Below are positions 53,642 through 63,252 of a DNA stretch of 64,000 bases, in pieces (position 1 is the stretch's first letter; each line of letters opens with the position of its first letter). The stretch is from Psychromonas sp. Urea-02u-13. Lineage in GTDB: Bacteria > Pseudomonadota > Gammaproteobacteria > Enterobacterales > Psychromonadaceae. Location of the stretch: positions 1-64,000 of the forward strand of contig NZ_PJBZ01000034.1 of the NCBI RefSeq assembly GCF_002835995.1, written 5' to 3'. The notes under the pieces are model-generated. The model had not been told where the DNA came from. It saw only the letters and a list, made by a program, of their open reading frames with translations, and ran no database searches. The position numbers and the translations under genes are program-made.

Positions 53642-56572
53642 ATGCACAACATCTCATCAAGTTTCTTCGGCCGACTGTTTGGCAACGCAACCCATCTCTC
53701 TCTCAATCATGACGGTTTAACGGTCACGGTTAAAGGTGTAAGCAGCGCATTAATATGGCAAGACTTAATATCACCTCCGGTATTTACTTTGCATTGGTTG
53801 GGGCAAACCGTGACCTTTTCTACAGCCGATAAACACTATGTGCTCAGTAAATTGGCCTATCAAAGTGATAAAAAACAGAAGGTGCTTGCTGAGCAATACT
53901 GGATAGCTGCACATGCACAGCGATTGGAAAGACTACTCACTAAAATAGATACGTTTGTCCATGGTCGTTATTTACGCCAATCGGGTGTTAAGCGTATTCA
54001 AGTTGCGGTTCAAGCTGAATATGCTCGCTGGTTTCCCTGGGCAACGGTGAGTCAGGCTTTGGGAGAAAGCGCTGAGCTTGTGCAACTGTTAGCAAATTAT
54101 CAGCAATGGCAAACACACGATATTAACGATTTCCGTGAAAGCTATATAGATAAGCAACTGTCATTACATCAACACTTCTTTGATAACGTAGAATCAAACC
54201 CGTTAACACTAAAGCAACGTCGAGCTTGTATCATTGACGATGATAATAATCTGTTACTAGCCGGGGCAGGTACGGGTAAAACCAGTGTGATGGTTGGCCG
54301 AGCAGGGTATCTCATCAACAGCCAACAAGCCTCTCATCATGAATTGTTATTACTCGCCTACGGAAAAAAGGCGGCGGATGAAATGGATGGGCGCATAAAA
54401 GAAAAGTTAAATACGCACAAAATTAGCGCGACCACGTTTCATCAACTGGGTTTGACTATTATCGCCCAAGTCGAAGGCGAGAAACCCAATATTTCTGTGT
54501 TTGCTGAAGATGAGAAAGCCAAGGCTAAATGGGTACAAGGTTGTTTTGAGCAGTTCATTAATGACCAAGCGTCTTATCGCCATTTAGTATTAGACTATTT
54601 TAGTCGATATTATTATGCCGAAAAGAATGCCGTTGATTTTGAGTCTTTGGGTGATTATTACCAATATTTAACCGATAACGATATTCGCAGTTTAAAGGGT
54701 GAAAAAGTAAAAAGCTTTGGTGAATTACGCATCGCTAATTGGCTTTTCCAACAGGGTATTGAATATCGCTATGAACAAAATTATGCGATTGCAGTCAATA
54801 CGATGGCGCGTAAACAATACCAACCTGATTTTTTTCTACCTGCGCTGAATGTCTACATTGAGTATTTTGGCATTGATGAACATGGCGACACGGCTTCGTA
54901 TATTGATAAAGACGAGTATCACGCCTCCATGTTATGGAAGGAGCAAACTCACAAGGACAATAATACGCAATGTATCAAGCTGACTTATGCGCATCATAAA
55001 CGTGGGGCATTGCTTAAGACGTTAGACAAACAGTTATCAATACAACAAAAGGCGTATAACGCACCCCCTTATGAAGCGTTGCCCGATGAGGTGTTATTAG
55101 CAACGCTTAAAGAAACCGGGCGTATTACCTTGTTAGCGGAGATTTTCGCTAAACTGCTCGGGCTTTATAAAAGCGCCTGTGTAGATGATGTTTCAGAGCA
55201 AGTTATCATTGAGCAAGCAGCTGATCCTAAACAGATGTACAAAGCCTTTGAATTATTAAGCCCGATTTATGACGCTTATCAAAAGCGCTTAGCCGAGAAT
55301 AATGAAATTGATTTTGAAGATATGATCAGTAAAGCACTGGAGTATATCAACACGGGGAAATTTTGTTGCCCGTGGCGTTTCATCATGGTCGATGAGTTTC
55401 AGGACATCTCAGAGCCTCGTGCGCGATTAGTTAAAGCATTACGTGATAATAACAAAGGTTGTTCTGTTTTTGCGGTAGGCGATGACTGGCAAGCCATTTA
55501 TCGCTTTAGTGGCGCGGATGTTACGTTAACCACCTCATTTACAGATTATTTTGGTGATACAGCACAAACCACGCTGGATACGACGTTTCGTTTTAATAAC
55601 CGTATTGGCGATGTTGCCACGGCGTTTGTGAGTAAAAACCCTGCACAAATTAGTAAAACCATTCGCTCAATTCACAGTGTCGAAAAACCTGCTGTATCGC
55701 TATTAAGAAAAACAGTGTCTAACACGGCAAGTCAAGGTCAACAGGTGATTGATGAAATCGCCAATGGTGCATTGCATGACGTCTTAAAGGCGATTAGCCA
55801 GCAGGTGAACAAACCCGTCAGTGTTTATTTGTTAGCGCGTTTCTGGTTCCAATTACCCAATGCTGCTACGCTACAAACCTTAAAAAATCACTACCCAACA
55901 CTTAATATTCAAACGCAATCATTCCATGCATCAAAAGGTAAAGAAGCCGATTATGTGGTTATGCTTGGACTGACGTCAGGTAAACATGGTTTCCCTTCTG
56001 TTAAAGCAACGCCTGCTATCTTAGAGGCATTATTAGCAAAACAAGAACCCTTTGAACACGCAGAAGAGAGGCGATTGTTTTATGTTGCGTTAACCCGTGC
56101 TAAACACCGCGTCTATATTATTGCTGATATGGGCCAAGCCAGTGTCTTTGTTAAGGAATTAATCGATGAGCATGATGTTGAACTTAATGAATTTGGCATT
56201 ACAGTCAATCAAGCGTTTGTGGATCAAATTAACTGTTTAGTCTGTGAAACGGGTTCATTAAAACCCCGTGTTGGTCATTACGGACCTTTTTACGGCTGTT
56301 CTCATTTTCCACGTTGCGATCATAAAGAGCGCGCCTGTGTAAAATGTGAAAGTGTCATGAGCAAGAACAAATACCCTGGTTTTAAAGTCTGTTTAAATGA
56401 GAGTTGCAATGAATTACTGCCTATTTGCAAATTGTGTGGTGCGGAGATGGCCTTAAGGAAAAGCGCAAAAGGCAGTTTTTGGGGATGCAGAAACTACAAA
56501 GGAAATGAGCCACAAAGTTGTAAAAATGGTATCGATCATTCAAAAATTCAGTGGCCGAAAATAAACAGTTAA
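53642..56572 (+). CDS. helD: Helicase IV (HelD)-like UvrD-family helicase with nuclease-like insert and zinc tail
   Basis: A 976-residue SF1 helicase; E. coli HelD has 684. The N-terminal region and helicase motifs resemble HelD: Walker A LAGAGTGKTS (206-215), DEFQDIS, VGDDWQAIYRFSGAD, HASKGKEADYV and ALTRAKHRVY. Between motif Ia and II, residues about 357-440 insert a domain with FGELRIANWL (Glu361), QPDFFLP (Asp396) and YIEYFG (Glu407), the spacing of a PD-(D/E)xK-type fold. The last 100 residues carry topoisomerase-like zinc ribbons (CLVCETGSL, CSHFPRCDH, CVKCES, CKLCGAEM, GCRNYKG). Monocistronic. Confidence 0.88.
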   Translation: MHNISSSFFGRLFGNATHLSLNHDGLTVTVKGVSSALIWQDLISPPVFTLHWLGQTVTFSTADKHYVLSKLAYQSDKKQKVLAEQYWIAAHAQRLERLLTKIDTFVHGRYLRQSGVKRIQVAVQAEYARWFPWATVSQALGESAELVQLLANYQQWQTHDINDFRESYIDKQLSLHQHFFDNVESNPLTLKQRRACIIDDDNNLLLAGAGTGKTSVMVGRAGYLINSQQASHHELLLLAYGKKAADEMDGRIKEKLNTHKISATTFHQLGLTIIAQVEGEKPNISVFAEDEKAKAKWVQGCFEQFINDQASYRHLVLDYFSRYYYAEKNAVDFESLGDYYQYLTDNDIRSLKGEKVKSFGELRIANWLFQQGIEYRYEQNYAIAVNTMARKQYQPDFFLPALNVYIEYFGIDEHGDTASYIDKDEYHASMLWKEQTHKDNNTQCIKLTYAHHKRGALLKTLDKQLSIQQKAYNAPPYEALPDEVLLATLKETGRITLLAEIFAKLLGLYKSACVDDVSEQVIIEQAADPKQMYKAFELLSPIYDAYQKRLAENNEIDFEDMISKALEYINTGKFCCPWRFIMVDEFQDISEPRARLVKALRDNNKGCSVFAVGDDWQAIYRFSGADVTLTTSFTDYFGDTAQTTLDTTFRFNNRIGDVATAFVSKNPAQISKTIRSIHSVEKPAVSLLRKTVSNTASQGQQVIDEIANGALHDVLKAISQQVNKPVSVYLLARFWFQLPNAATLQTLKNHYPTLNIQTQSFHASKGKEADYVVMLGLTSGKHGFPSVKATPAILEALLAKQEPFEHAEERRLFYVALTRAKHRVYIIADMGQASVFVKELIDEHDVELNEFGITVNQAFVDQINCLVCETGSLKPRVGHYGPFYGCSHFPRCDHKERACVKCESVMSKNKYPGFKVCLNESCNELLPICKLCGAEMALRKSAKGSFWGCRNYKGNEPQSCKNGIDHSKIQWPKINS

Positions 56573-56612
56573 GTTACTCTCTCACTTTTTCTAACCGACA
56601 CAGGACAAATGT

Positions 56613-57164
56613 ATGACTACAACACAAGATATGATTAAACACACTGAAAACTGGGTGAGTGATGTGATTGTTAAATATAACATTTGTCCCTTTGCACGCA
56701 GAGAAGTTGAGCGTGGTTCAATTCGTTATGCCTTAATTGAAGAATCGAAAAAAAAGAAAGTGCTGCAATCGTTATTAGATGAATGCCGTTATTTAGACGA
56801 ACACAGTGAAACAGAAACAACATTGTTTATTATGCCCAGAGGTTTTGAAGGTTTTTATGCTTTTTTAGACTTAGTGGATATGGCTAATGACTTGCTTGAT
56901 TTAGAAGGGTACGAGGGCGTTTATCAACTGGCTAATTTCCATCCTGATTATTGCTTTGCTGATGAACCTCAAAGCGAACCTTCAAATTATACTAATCGCT
57001 CGCCTTACCCTACCTTGCATATTATTCGCGAGAAAAGCATGGAGATGGCGATTAATAACCATCCCGATGTTGATGCCATTCCTGAACGAAATGTTGAGTT
57101 TGCCAATAAAAAAGGTAATAACTTTTTTGCGACCTTACTGGCGAGTTGCTTACTCAATAAATAG
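56613..57164 (+). CDS. DUF1415 family protein
   Basis: A 183-residue soluble protein: NWVSDVIVKYNICPFARRE, LFIMPRGFEGFYAFLDLVD, YQLANFHPDYCFADEP and NRSPYPTLHIIRE are the conserved DUF1415 blocks. Function is unknown. It lies 40 bp after the helicase gene and may be co-transcribed. Confidence 0.93.
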   Translation: MTTTQDMIKHTENWVSDVIVKYNICPFARREVERGSIRYALIEESKKKKVLQSLLDECRYLDEHSETETTLFIMPRGFEGFYAFLDLVDMANDLLDLEGYEGVYQLANFHPDYCFADEPQSEPSNYTNRSPYPTLHIIREKSMEMAINNHPDVDAIPERNVEFANKKGNNFFATLLASCLLNK

Positions 57165-57237
57165 CGTTTTAAAGCGGCGTTTACAGGGCAAATGCATTAT
57201 AAATGCTATTAAACAATTTAAATAAATTCAAAAGAAA

Positions 57238-57298
57238 TTAACCACGAAGGCACGAAGAAAAAGAAGGTTCTCTGTGTAACGAAGTGGCTTCGTGGTCG
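57238..57298. repeat. Dispersed CCACGAAG/CTTCGTGG repeat, short form
   Basis: About 60 bp reading ACCACGAAGGCACGAAG, a purine stretch, then TCTGTGTAACGAAGTGG and CTTCGTGGTCG. It lies between two convergent genes and could fold into a hairpin that serves as a bidirectional end. Confidence 0.85.
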
Positions 57299-57301
57299 TT
57301 T

Positions 57302-60046
57302 TTATGAGGCTCCCAGATGATTAATCTGGCGAACATTTTTGACTGTTTGTAAGCGCATATATTCTTTAAACGCTTCCACTGTTTTTGGCTGTGCAAAATA
57401 ATACCCTTGGAACTGTTCACAGCCTTTTTCAGTTAATAATTCCATTTGCTCTCTGTTTTCAACCCCTTCGGCGATCACGTTCAGGTCTAAGTGTTTAGCC
57501 ATGGCAATAATGGTTTTAACAATCATGGCATTTTTAGGATCATGAACAATATCGCATACAAAGCTTTGATCTATTTTCAACTGACTTAATGGCAGCTCTT
57601 TAAGGTATTTTAGTGAAGAGTAACCGGTACCAAAATCGTCAATAGAGATGCTAACACCGAGTGATTTTAAGATGGTCATTTTGTTAATGGTATCTTTGAT
57701 ATCATCAATCACAATACCTTCTGTTATTTCAAGGGTGAGTTGATTTGCCGATAAATGATGTTTTTCAAGCGCTTCACGTATGGTATTCACAAAGTTGAGA
57801 TGCCTGAATTGTTTAGGGCTCACATTGACTGAAATCTTATCTAAATAAATATTTTCTTCTGACCAGCGTTTAAATTGAGCACAACTTTCCTCTAATACCC
57901 AAGTCCCTATTTCTATAATGAGGCCTGATTCTTCGGCAATACTAATAAACTCAAGAGGGGATAACAGACCTTTGATGGGATGCTTCCAGCGGATAAGTGC
58001 TTCAACACCAAAGCAGTGTCCTTTATTATCAACCTGTGGCTGATAGACCAAAAACAGCTCTTTACTGATTAATGCGACACGTAATGCTTCTTCAATATCA
58101 ACACGTTTGTGTGCTTGTTCTTGCATTTCAGTATTGAAGAAACAAAAACAATTTTTGCCTTTTTCTTTAGCGCGATACATTGCCGTGTCTGCTTGGCGGA
58201 GCAATTCATCGGAGTTACTCTTATGGCTGGCAAATACCGTGATGCCTACACTAATGGTCATGTGATGTGGGCTACCTTTGAGTATGATCGGCGCTTTCAT
58301 GGCGTTGACCAGCTTTTGTGCAACCAGTGTGGATTCATGGTTAAGTTTTCGCGAGTAAGCTTGATTTTTAATGATCAATACCACGAACTCATCGCCGCCT
58401 AAGCGTGCCACGGTATCTTCAGCACGAATACAATCAGAAAAACGCTCAGAAACACGTAACAATAACTCGTCACCCATCGCATGACCCAAAGAATCATTTA
58501 TCCATTTAAAGTTGTCTAAATCAATGAATAACAAGGCGCCGTAAGACTGTTGTCTATCACACATTGCCAGTTTTTCGTTTAAGCGGTTAATCAGAAGACG
58601 ACGATTAGGTAAACCGGTGAGAATGTCAAAATGTGCTAATTTCTCGATCTCTTTTTTGCTGGATAATAATTGCCCGGTACGCTGATTAAAAATTTCAACC
58701 AGTGAATTGAGCTCTCCTCTACCAGAAGTATTAAACAGTGCCATGTCTTCACTGCTGTTATTGTTATCGACTTGTGCTTGAACTTGTTTCGCTAAATGAC
58801 TAATAGGTGAAGTGACCACGTAGCGGATGAATAACCAAATAATGAAGATGGTAATAATTAATGCAACCAGTGTAGAAAGCATGAGGCGTTGATAGGTCGC
58901 GGTGATTTTTTCTATGCCGATGCTGTAGGGCATCACGGTAATAATTTTCCAATAGGTCTCGGGCATCATGGAAATAGAAACAAAAACGGGTTCGTTGAGT
59001 ATCGGGTCGTTATCTAAAAACAGGTTGCTGCGTTTGGGTAACGCATTATTGCTGTCATTACGATTATTAAGCAGTGAGGCGACAACGAGATTAGCCTCTT
59101 GCTTGTTTATTTGATAACTCGCTAGTGCCATTGTATCGGTGAGTTTTTTACCAAATTGGCTGTTGTGTAATAGGTTTTCAAGTAAATCATTACGTTGTGA
59201 ATCTAAAATATTGGAAAAGCTTTCAAATTGCGGGTGTTTTTTGGCCAGATCTTTATAATTTATAAAAGATTGTAATTCACTGCCATCTCTGTTTTTAACC
59301 GTTGTAATCACTTGTTGTATTTTTGGATAGGAAAGAAAGGTGCCATTACGATCAATCGCAAAAGCATAACCACTAAAGGAGCGGGTTGCTTCTTTTAATA
59401 GATGTTGCAGACCCAGTAGTTTTAAATCGATGGTGGCTACGCCGATATTTTTTTTATCTTTTATCAGTGGTGCACTGACGGTAACCATAGGTTGTAGCGA
59501 GTAAGGGTCGGTATATGATTTTGACCAGTACGTCTCACCTTCTAATAGGTGGGTAGCGGGTACATACCATTCTTCCTGATGGTAACCATTGCCTTGTGGT
59601 TGATTATAATCATCGTAAAAAGTCAGTTGGCCAAATTGATTACGTGCCCAGAAGAAACTATTGCGCTCTTTTTTTTCATCAAATTGATAAGGCGCAGGCC
59701 AAATTCCACCCCCTGCAATAAAGGCTTCTGTGCCTTTGTAATTGAGTAATTGTGGTACCAGTGAGTGGTATGATTCGTTTGTATTAGGCAGGGCTTCCGC
59801 TAAGTTAGCCATCGCATCCACTAGGGTTGCACTGAGTACCGTGTGTCTTTCTAACTCTGAAATGACTTGGTTATTGGCTTCGTTTAAGCGTAAATAGGCT
59901 TCTTCTTCAATAATTTGATCACCGAAGGTTTTTAGTATCATAAAGACCGACAGGGCGATAAAGAAAAAAAGTACCACGAAGATAACTGCCATCTTAAACT
60001 GTAGACCGTCATACCATTTAAACGAAAACGTAGATTTATTGTCCAT
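57302..60046 (-). CDS. Cache-HAMP-GGDEF-EAL c-di-GMP signalling protein
   Basis: About 914 residues. N-terminal helix near 10-35, a large periplasmic Cache-type sensor to about 355, a second helix, HAMP (RYVVTSPISHLAKQV), GGDEF domain with intact RLGGDEFVVLI, and an EAL domain with VEALIRWKHP, then DDFGTGYSSLKYL and AEGVENREQ. Both catalytic signatures are complete, so synthesis and breakdown of c-di-GMP are both possible. The frame opens at 60124; ATG 60046 follows GGTGATG and starts just before the charged N-terminus. Confidence 0.93.
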   Translation of the reverse strand: MDNKSTFSFKWYDGLQFKMAVIFVVLFFFIALSVFMILKTFGDQIIEEEAYLRLNEANNQVISELERHTVLSATLVDAMANLAEALPNTNESYHSLVPQLLNYKGTEAFIAGGGIWPAPYQFDEKKERNSFFWARNQFGQLTFYDDYNQPQGNGYHQEEWYVPATHLLEGETYWSKSYTDPYSLQPMVTVSAPLIKDKKNIGVATIDLKLLGLQHLLKEATRSFSGYAFAIDRNGTFLSYPKIQQVITTVKNRDGSELQSFINYKDLAKKHPQFESFSNILDSQRNDLLENLLHNSQFGKKLTDTMALASYQINKQEANLVVASLLNNRNDSNNALPKRSNLFLDNDPILNEPVFVSISMMPETYWKIITVMPYSIGIEKITATYQRLMLSTLVALIITIFIIWLFIRYVVTSPISHLAKQVQAQVDNNNSSEDMALFNTSGRGELNSLVEIFNQRTGQLLSSKKEIEKLAHFDILTGLPNRRLLINRLNEKLAMCDRQQSYGALLFIDLDNFKWINDSLGHAMGDELLLRVSERFSDCIRAEDTVARLGGDEFVVLIIKNQAYSRKLNHESTLVAQKLVNAMKAPIILKGSPHHMTISVGITVFASHKSNSDELLRQADTAMYRAKEKGKNCFCFFNTEMQEQAHKRVDIEEALRVALISKELFLVYQPQVDNKGHCFGVEALIRWKHPIKGLLSPLEFISIAEESGLIIEIGTWVLEESCAQFKRWSEENIYLDKISVNVSPKQFRHLNFVNTIREALEKHHLSANQLTLEITEGIVIDDIKDTINKMTILKSLGVSISIDDFGTGYSSLKYLKELPLSQLKIDQSFVCDIVHDPKNAMIVKTIIAMAKHLDLNVIAEGVENREQMELLTEKGCEQFQGYYFAQPKTVEAFKEYMRLQTVKNVRQINHLGAS

Positions 60047-60520
60047 TACATCACCAGAGTTGAATGAGTTTGATATTTTATCAGGCACGCTATTATTAGC
60101 ATGGCTAGAATATGAGTTAAGCACACATCAAAATTAATGCTTATAAAAAGTCAATAATTTACAAAACTTACAAGTCAGGTCAATGATAAGCCACAGTTTA
60201 TTGCGAATAACCAATTTGACAATAAATTCACGTTTTTATTGTGGGCGTACTAATACTCTACTGTTATCTGCAATAACGCCGGTTTACCTGTTGGCGAGAG
60301 TTTGAGCTTTGATTAATAAGCATACTGACAACACATTAATAATTGATTAATAAAAGCGCGTATTAACGTGATCTGCATCTAAAACAAATAAGTAATGTAA
60401 TGTTTTAATTCAGTTGTTGTGATCAATGTCCTACCTGTGTAATCTGTTGCGACTTTCAGGTCTTGGTTTTCACAACCAGAGTCTATTTTCTAAATTAATT
60501 TTATATATAAAGGATATCTG
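60047..60520. other. Divergent intergenic region upstream of ackA
   Basis: About 470 bp between divergent genes. AT-rich stretches such as TTGATTAATAA near 60311 and 60347 could be promoter or ArcA/Fnr-type sites, but none matches well enough to list separately. Confidence 0.35.
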
Positions 60521-61717
60521 ATGAGCAATAAGCTGATCCTAGTACTTAACTGCGGTAGTTCTTCATTAAAGTTCGCAATCATTGATAGCGAAAATGGAGA
60601 TGAAAAATTATCTGGCCTTGCTGAATGTTTACATTTAGAAAATGCTTCAATGAAATGGAAGTTAGAGGGTGTAAAAGGGAAAGCTGAGCTAGGTAATGGC
60701 GCTGCACATAAAGAAGCATTATCTTACATCGTAGATGAAATCTTAGGCGATAAAGCTGAGCTAAAAGCAAGCTTACACGCTATCGGCCATCGTGTAGTAC
60801 ACGGCGGCGAGAAGTTTACTGCTTCTGCTGTTATCACTGATGACGTGATGAAGGGTATTAAAGAATGTATCGCATTAGCGCCTCTACATAATCCTGCACA
60901 CATCGTGGGTATTGAAGCTGCACAACAAGCATTCCCTGCATTACAAAATGTAGCTGTGTTTGATACTGCTTACCACCAGACTATGCCTGAGCAAGCTTAC
61001 CTTTACGCACTGCCGTACAAGTTATACTCACAACACGGTATTCGTCGTTACGGTATGCACGGAACAAGCCATTACTTTATCAGCCTAGAAGCCGCTAAAG
61101 TACTTAACAAGCCAGTTGAAGAGCTAAACATTATCAATTGTCATTTAGGCAATGGCGGTAGTGTTTGTGCAATTAAAAACGGTAAATCTGTAGATACTTC
61201 AATGGGTATGACACCACTTGAAGGTTTAGTAATGGGAACACGTTGTGGTGATATCGACCCTGCAATCATCTTCCATTTACACGATGAGTTAGGTTACAGC
61301 GTTGCAGAAATCAACACTATGCTAACAAAAGAATCTGGTTTATTAGGTTTAACTGAAATCACAAGTGACTGTCGTTTCGTTGAAGATAACTACGATACTG
61401 AACTTGTTGCAAAACGTGCAATGGACCTTTATTGCTACCGTTTAGCTAAATACATCGCAGGTTACACTGCTGCATTAGACGGCCGTTTAGACGCTGTTGT
61501 ATTTACAGGTGGCATCGGCGAAAACTCTGCGCCAATTCGTGAACTAACGTTGAACCGTTTAAGCCTTCTTGGTTTTAAAGTAAATGATGAAGCAAACACA
61601 GCGTTCCGTTTTGGTAAAGAAGGTATTATTACTGAAGCTGACAGCACAGTTGCGATGGTCATTTCAACAAACGAAGAATTAGTGATTGCACAAGATACGT
61701 TCTCACTAACAAAATAA
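60521..61717 (+). CDS. ackA: Acetate kinase
   Basis: A 398-residue ASKHA kinase: [12 protein letters not shown] at the start, [46 protein letters not shown], and [15 protein letters not shown]. It interconverts acetyl phosphate and acetate with ATP. AAAGGA precedes the ATG. The usual downstream partner pta is not present; a terminator and an efflux operon follow. Confidence 0.97.
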   Translation: MSNKLILVLNCGSSSLKFAIIDSENGDEKLSGLAECLHLENASMKWKLEGVKGKAELGNGAAHKEALSYIVDEILGDKAELKASLHAIGHRVVHGGEKFTASAVITDDVMKGIKECIALAPLHNPAHIVGIEAAQQAFPALQNVAVFDTAYHQTMPEQAYLYALPYKLYSQHGIRRYGMHGTSHYFISLEAAKVLNKPVEELNIINCHLGNGGSVCAIKNGKSVDTSMGMTPLEGLVMGTRCGDIDPAIIFHLHDELGYSVAEINTMLTKESGLLGLTEITSDCRFVEDNYDTELVAKRAMDLYCYRLAKYIAGYTAALDGRLDAVVFTGGIGENSAPIRELTLNRLSLLGFKVNDEANTAFRFGKEGIITEADSTVAMVISTNEELVIAQDTFSLTK

Positions 61718-61740
61718 CTATCTGTAAAGATATGTGAATT

Positions 61741-61769
61741 AAAAAACCAGCGCTTAGCTGGTTTTTTTA
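61741..61769 (+). terminator. Rho-independent terminator after ackA
   Basis: AACCAGC/GCTGGTT is a 7-bp stem with a 5-base loop followed by seven T. Confidence 0.9.
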
Positions 61770-62091
61770 TATCTATTAAAAACAGAGCATTTAATATCAA
61801 TGACAATAAATAAACTGTCTGTTTTTTAAACATTCATGTGTCAAACTATGTCAGATGAACAGATTGTCACAAACGTTCACAACTGCGCTTATTTTTGGCA
61901 AACTTCAGACAACTCTTTTTGCTTTAATAAGCGCATTAGTTAAATCCACTGTATATATATAAATTAATTGATAACCATTTGTAATCACTATTAAACCTAC
62001 TTTAAGTATGTTAATTTCACGGCGCAATGGATTGCCCCTATTTTTTTTGCTATTCGCATTAATAACCCGTCAAAACCAGAAGAATCCAATA

Positions 62092-63252
62092 ATGAATAAA
62101 CCTGCTTTATTAACCTCGATACTTATCCTGTTTTCTGTATTAACAAGCTCAGTCGTAAGTGCAAAGCCTAATGCGCGTGGCAAAGCTCGTTCTGCTGTAC
62201 CTGTTTATAGTGAGGTGGTTAATTACCATCAAGTATCACAAAGCTTGTCATTGATTGGAAAATTACAGTCGGATAATTTTGTCAGTATCGCCACAGAAGT
62301 GGCCGGAAAAGTCAGCTCCATTTCAGTAAAAGCCAACCAAAAAGTACAAGAAGGGCAACTGCTATTCACATTAGATGATAGAAAAGCACAAGCGGCTTTA
62401 CTTGAAGCGCAGGCCTATTTAGCCGATGAAAAACGTAAATTGAGTGAATACAAACGTCTCGTAAAAAGCAATGCGGTGACACAATCAACGTTAGATGCGC
62501 AAAGTGCGCTGGTGGATATTGCGCAGGCCCGTTTAACGGCGGCACAAACTGGGGTGAGTTATCATCATCTATTAGCACCTTTCTCTGGCACCATTGGTTT
62601 ATTGGATTTCAGTCGTGGTCAAATGGTCTCGGTAGGCAGTGAATTATTAACCTTAGATGACTTATCGGTAATGCAATTGGACTTACAAATCCCAGAACGT
62701 TACCTGTCGTTAATCTCAAAAGGCATGAAAGTACAAGCGAAGAGCCGTGCTTGGGCCGGCGAATCATTTTCGGGTAAAGTGGTTGCTATCGATTCTCGTA
62801 TTAACCCTGACACACTAAATTTGCGTATTCGTGTGCAGTTTGATAACCAAAATAACAAATTAAAACCGGGCATGATGATGTCTGCCGAAGTGGTATTCCC
62901 TGCCATTAATGAACCCATTATCCCGGTGCAAGCATTAGAATATTCCGGCACTAAACGTTTTGTTTATCTGATTGATGCAACCAATAAAGTACGCCGCACA
63001 GAAGTGATGTTAGGCGGACGTATTAAAGACAGTGTGTTGATTGAATCGGGTATCGAGGTTGGCGCGCGTATCGTGGTACAAGGTTTAGTGAATATGTCTG
63101 ACGGTTTATTAATTAAAGACCTGAGTGAAAGTGAAGCTCTTAGCCAAGATAAAGATCTTAATGATAATAAAGTTCTTAGTGAAGATGAAGCTCTTAGCCA
63201 AGATAAAGCCCTTAGCGAAAATCTAATCACTAAAACCCAGGAGACTAAATAA
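62092..63252 (+). CDS. RND efflux periplasmic adaptor (membrane fusion protein)
   Basis: About 386 residues. Signal peptide 1-24 (ILILFSVLTSSVVSA), then the adaptor core: VSIATEVAGKVSSISVKANQKVQEGQLLF (lipoyl-type half), a helical hairpin about 100-150, and APFSGTIGLLDFSRGQMVSVG (second half). The last 40 residues contain two copies of EALSQDK and read like a degenerate, acidic repeat tail. It overlaps the RND pump gene by 1 bp. I take the ATG at 62092, since the frame start at 62008 gives an odd N-terminus. Confidence 0.92.
   Translation: MNKPALLTSILILFSVLTSSVVSAKPNARGKARSAVPVYSEVVNYHQVSQSLSLIGKLQSDNFVSIATEVAGKVSSISVKANQKVQEGQLLFTLDDRKAQAALLEAQAYLADEKRKLSEYKRLVKSNAVTQSTLDAQSALVDIAQARLTAAQTGVSYHHLLAPFSGTIGLLDFSRGQMVSVGSELLTLDDLSVMQLDLQIPERYLSLISKGMKVQAKSRAWAGESFSGKVVAIDSRINPDTLNLRIRVQFDNQNNKLKPGMMMSAEVVFPAINEPIIPVQALEYSGTKRFVYLIDATNKVRRTEVMLGGRIKDSVLIESGIEVGARIVVQGLVNMSDGLLIKDLSESEALSQDKDLNDNKVLSEDEALSQDKALSENLITKTQETK
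63133..63208. repeat. 22-bp direct repeat in the adaptor gene tail
   Basis: A perfect 22-bp repeat starting GAAGCTCTTAGCCAAGATAA lies at 63133-63154 and again at 63187-63208, 54 bp (18 codons) apart, within the 3' end of the adaptor gene. Confidence 0.85.

Noticed and set aside
60415-60435. Fnr-like site upstream of ackA
   Set aside because: Only one half-site (ATCAA) matches; the other half and the spacing do not fit the consensus.
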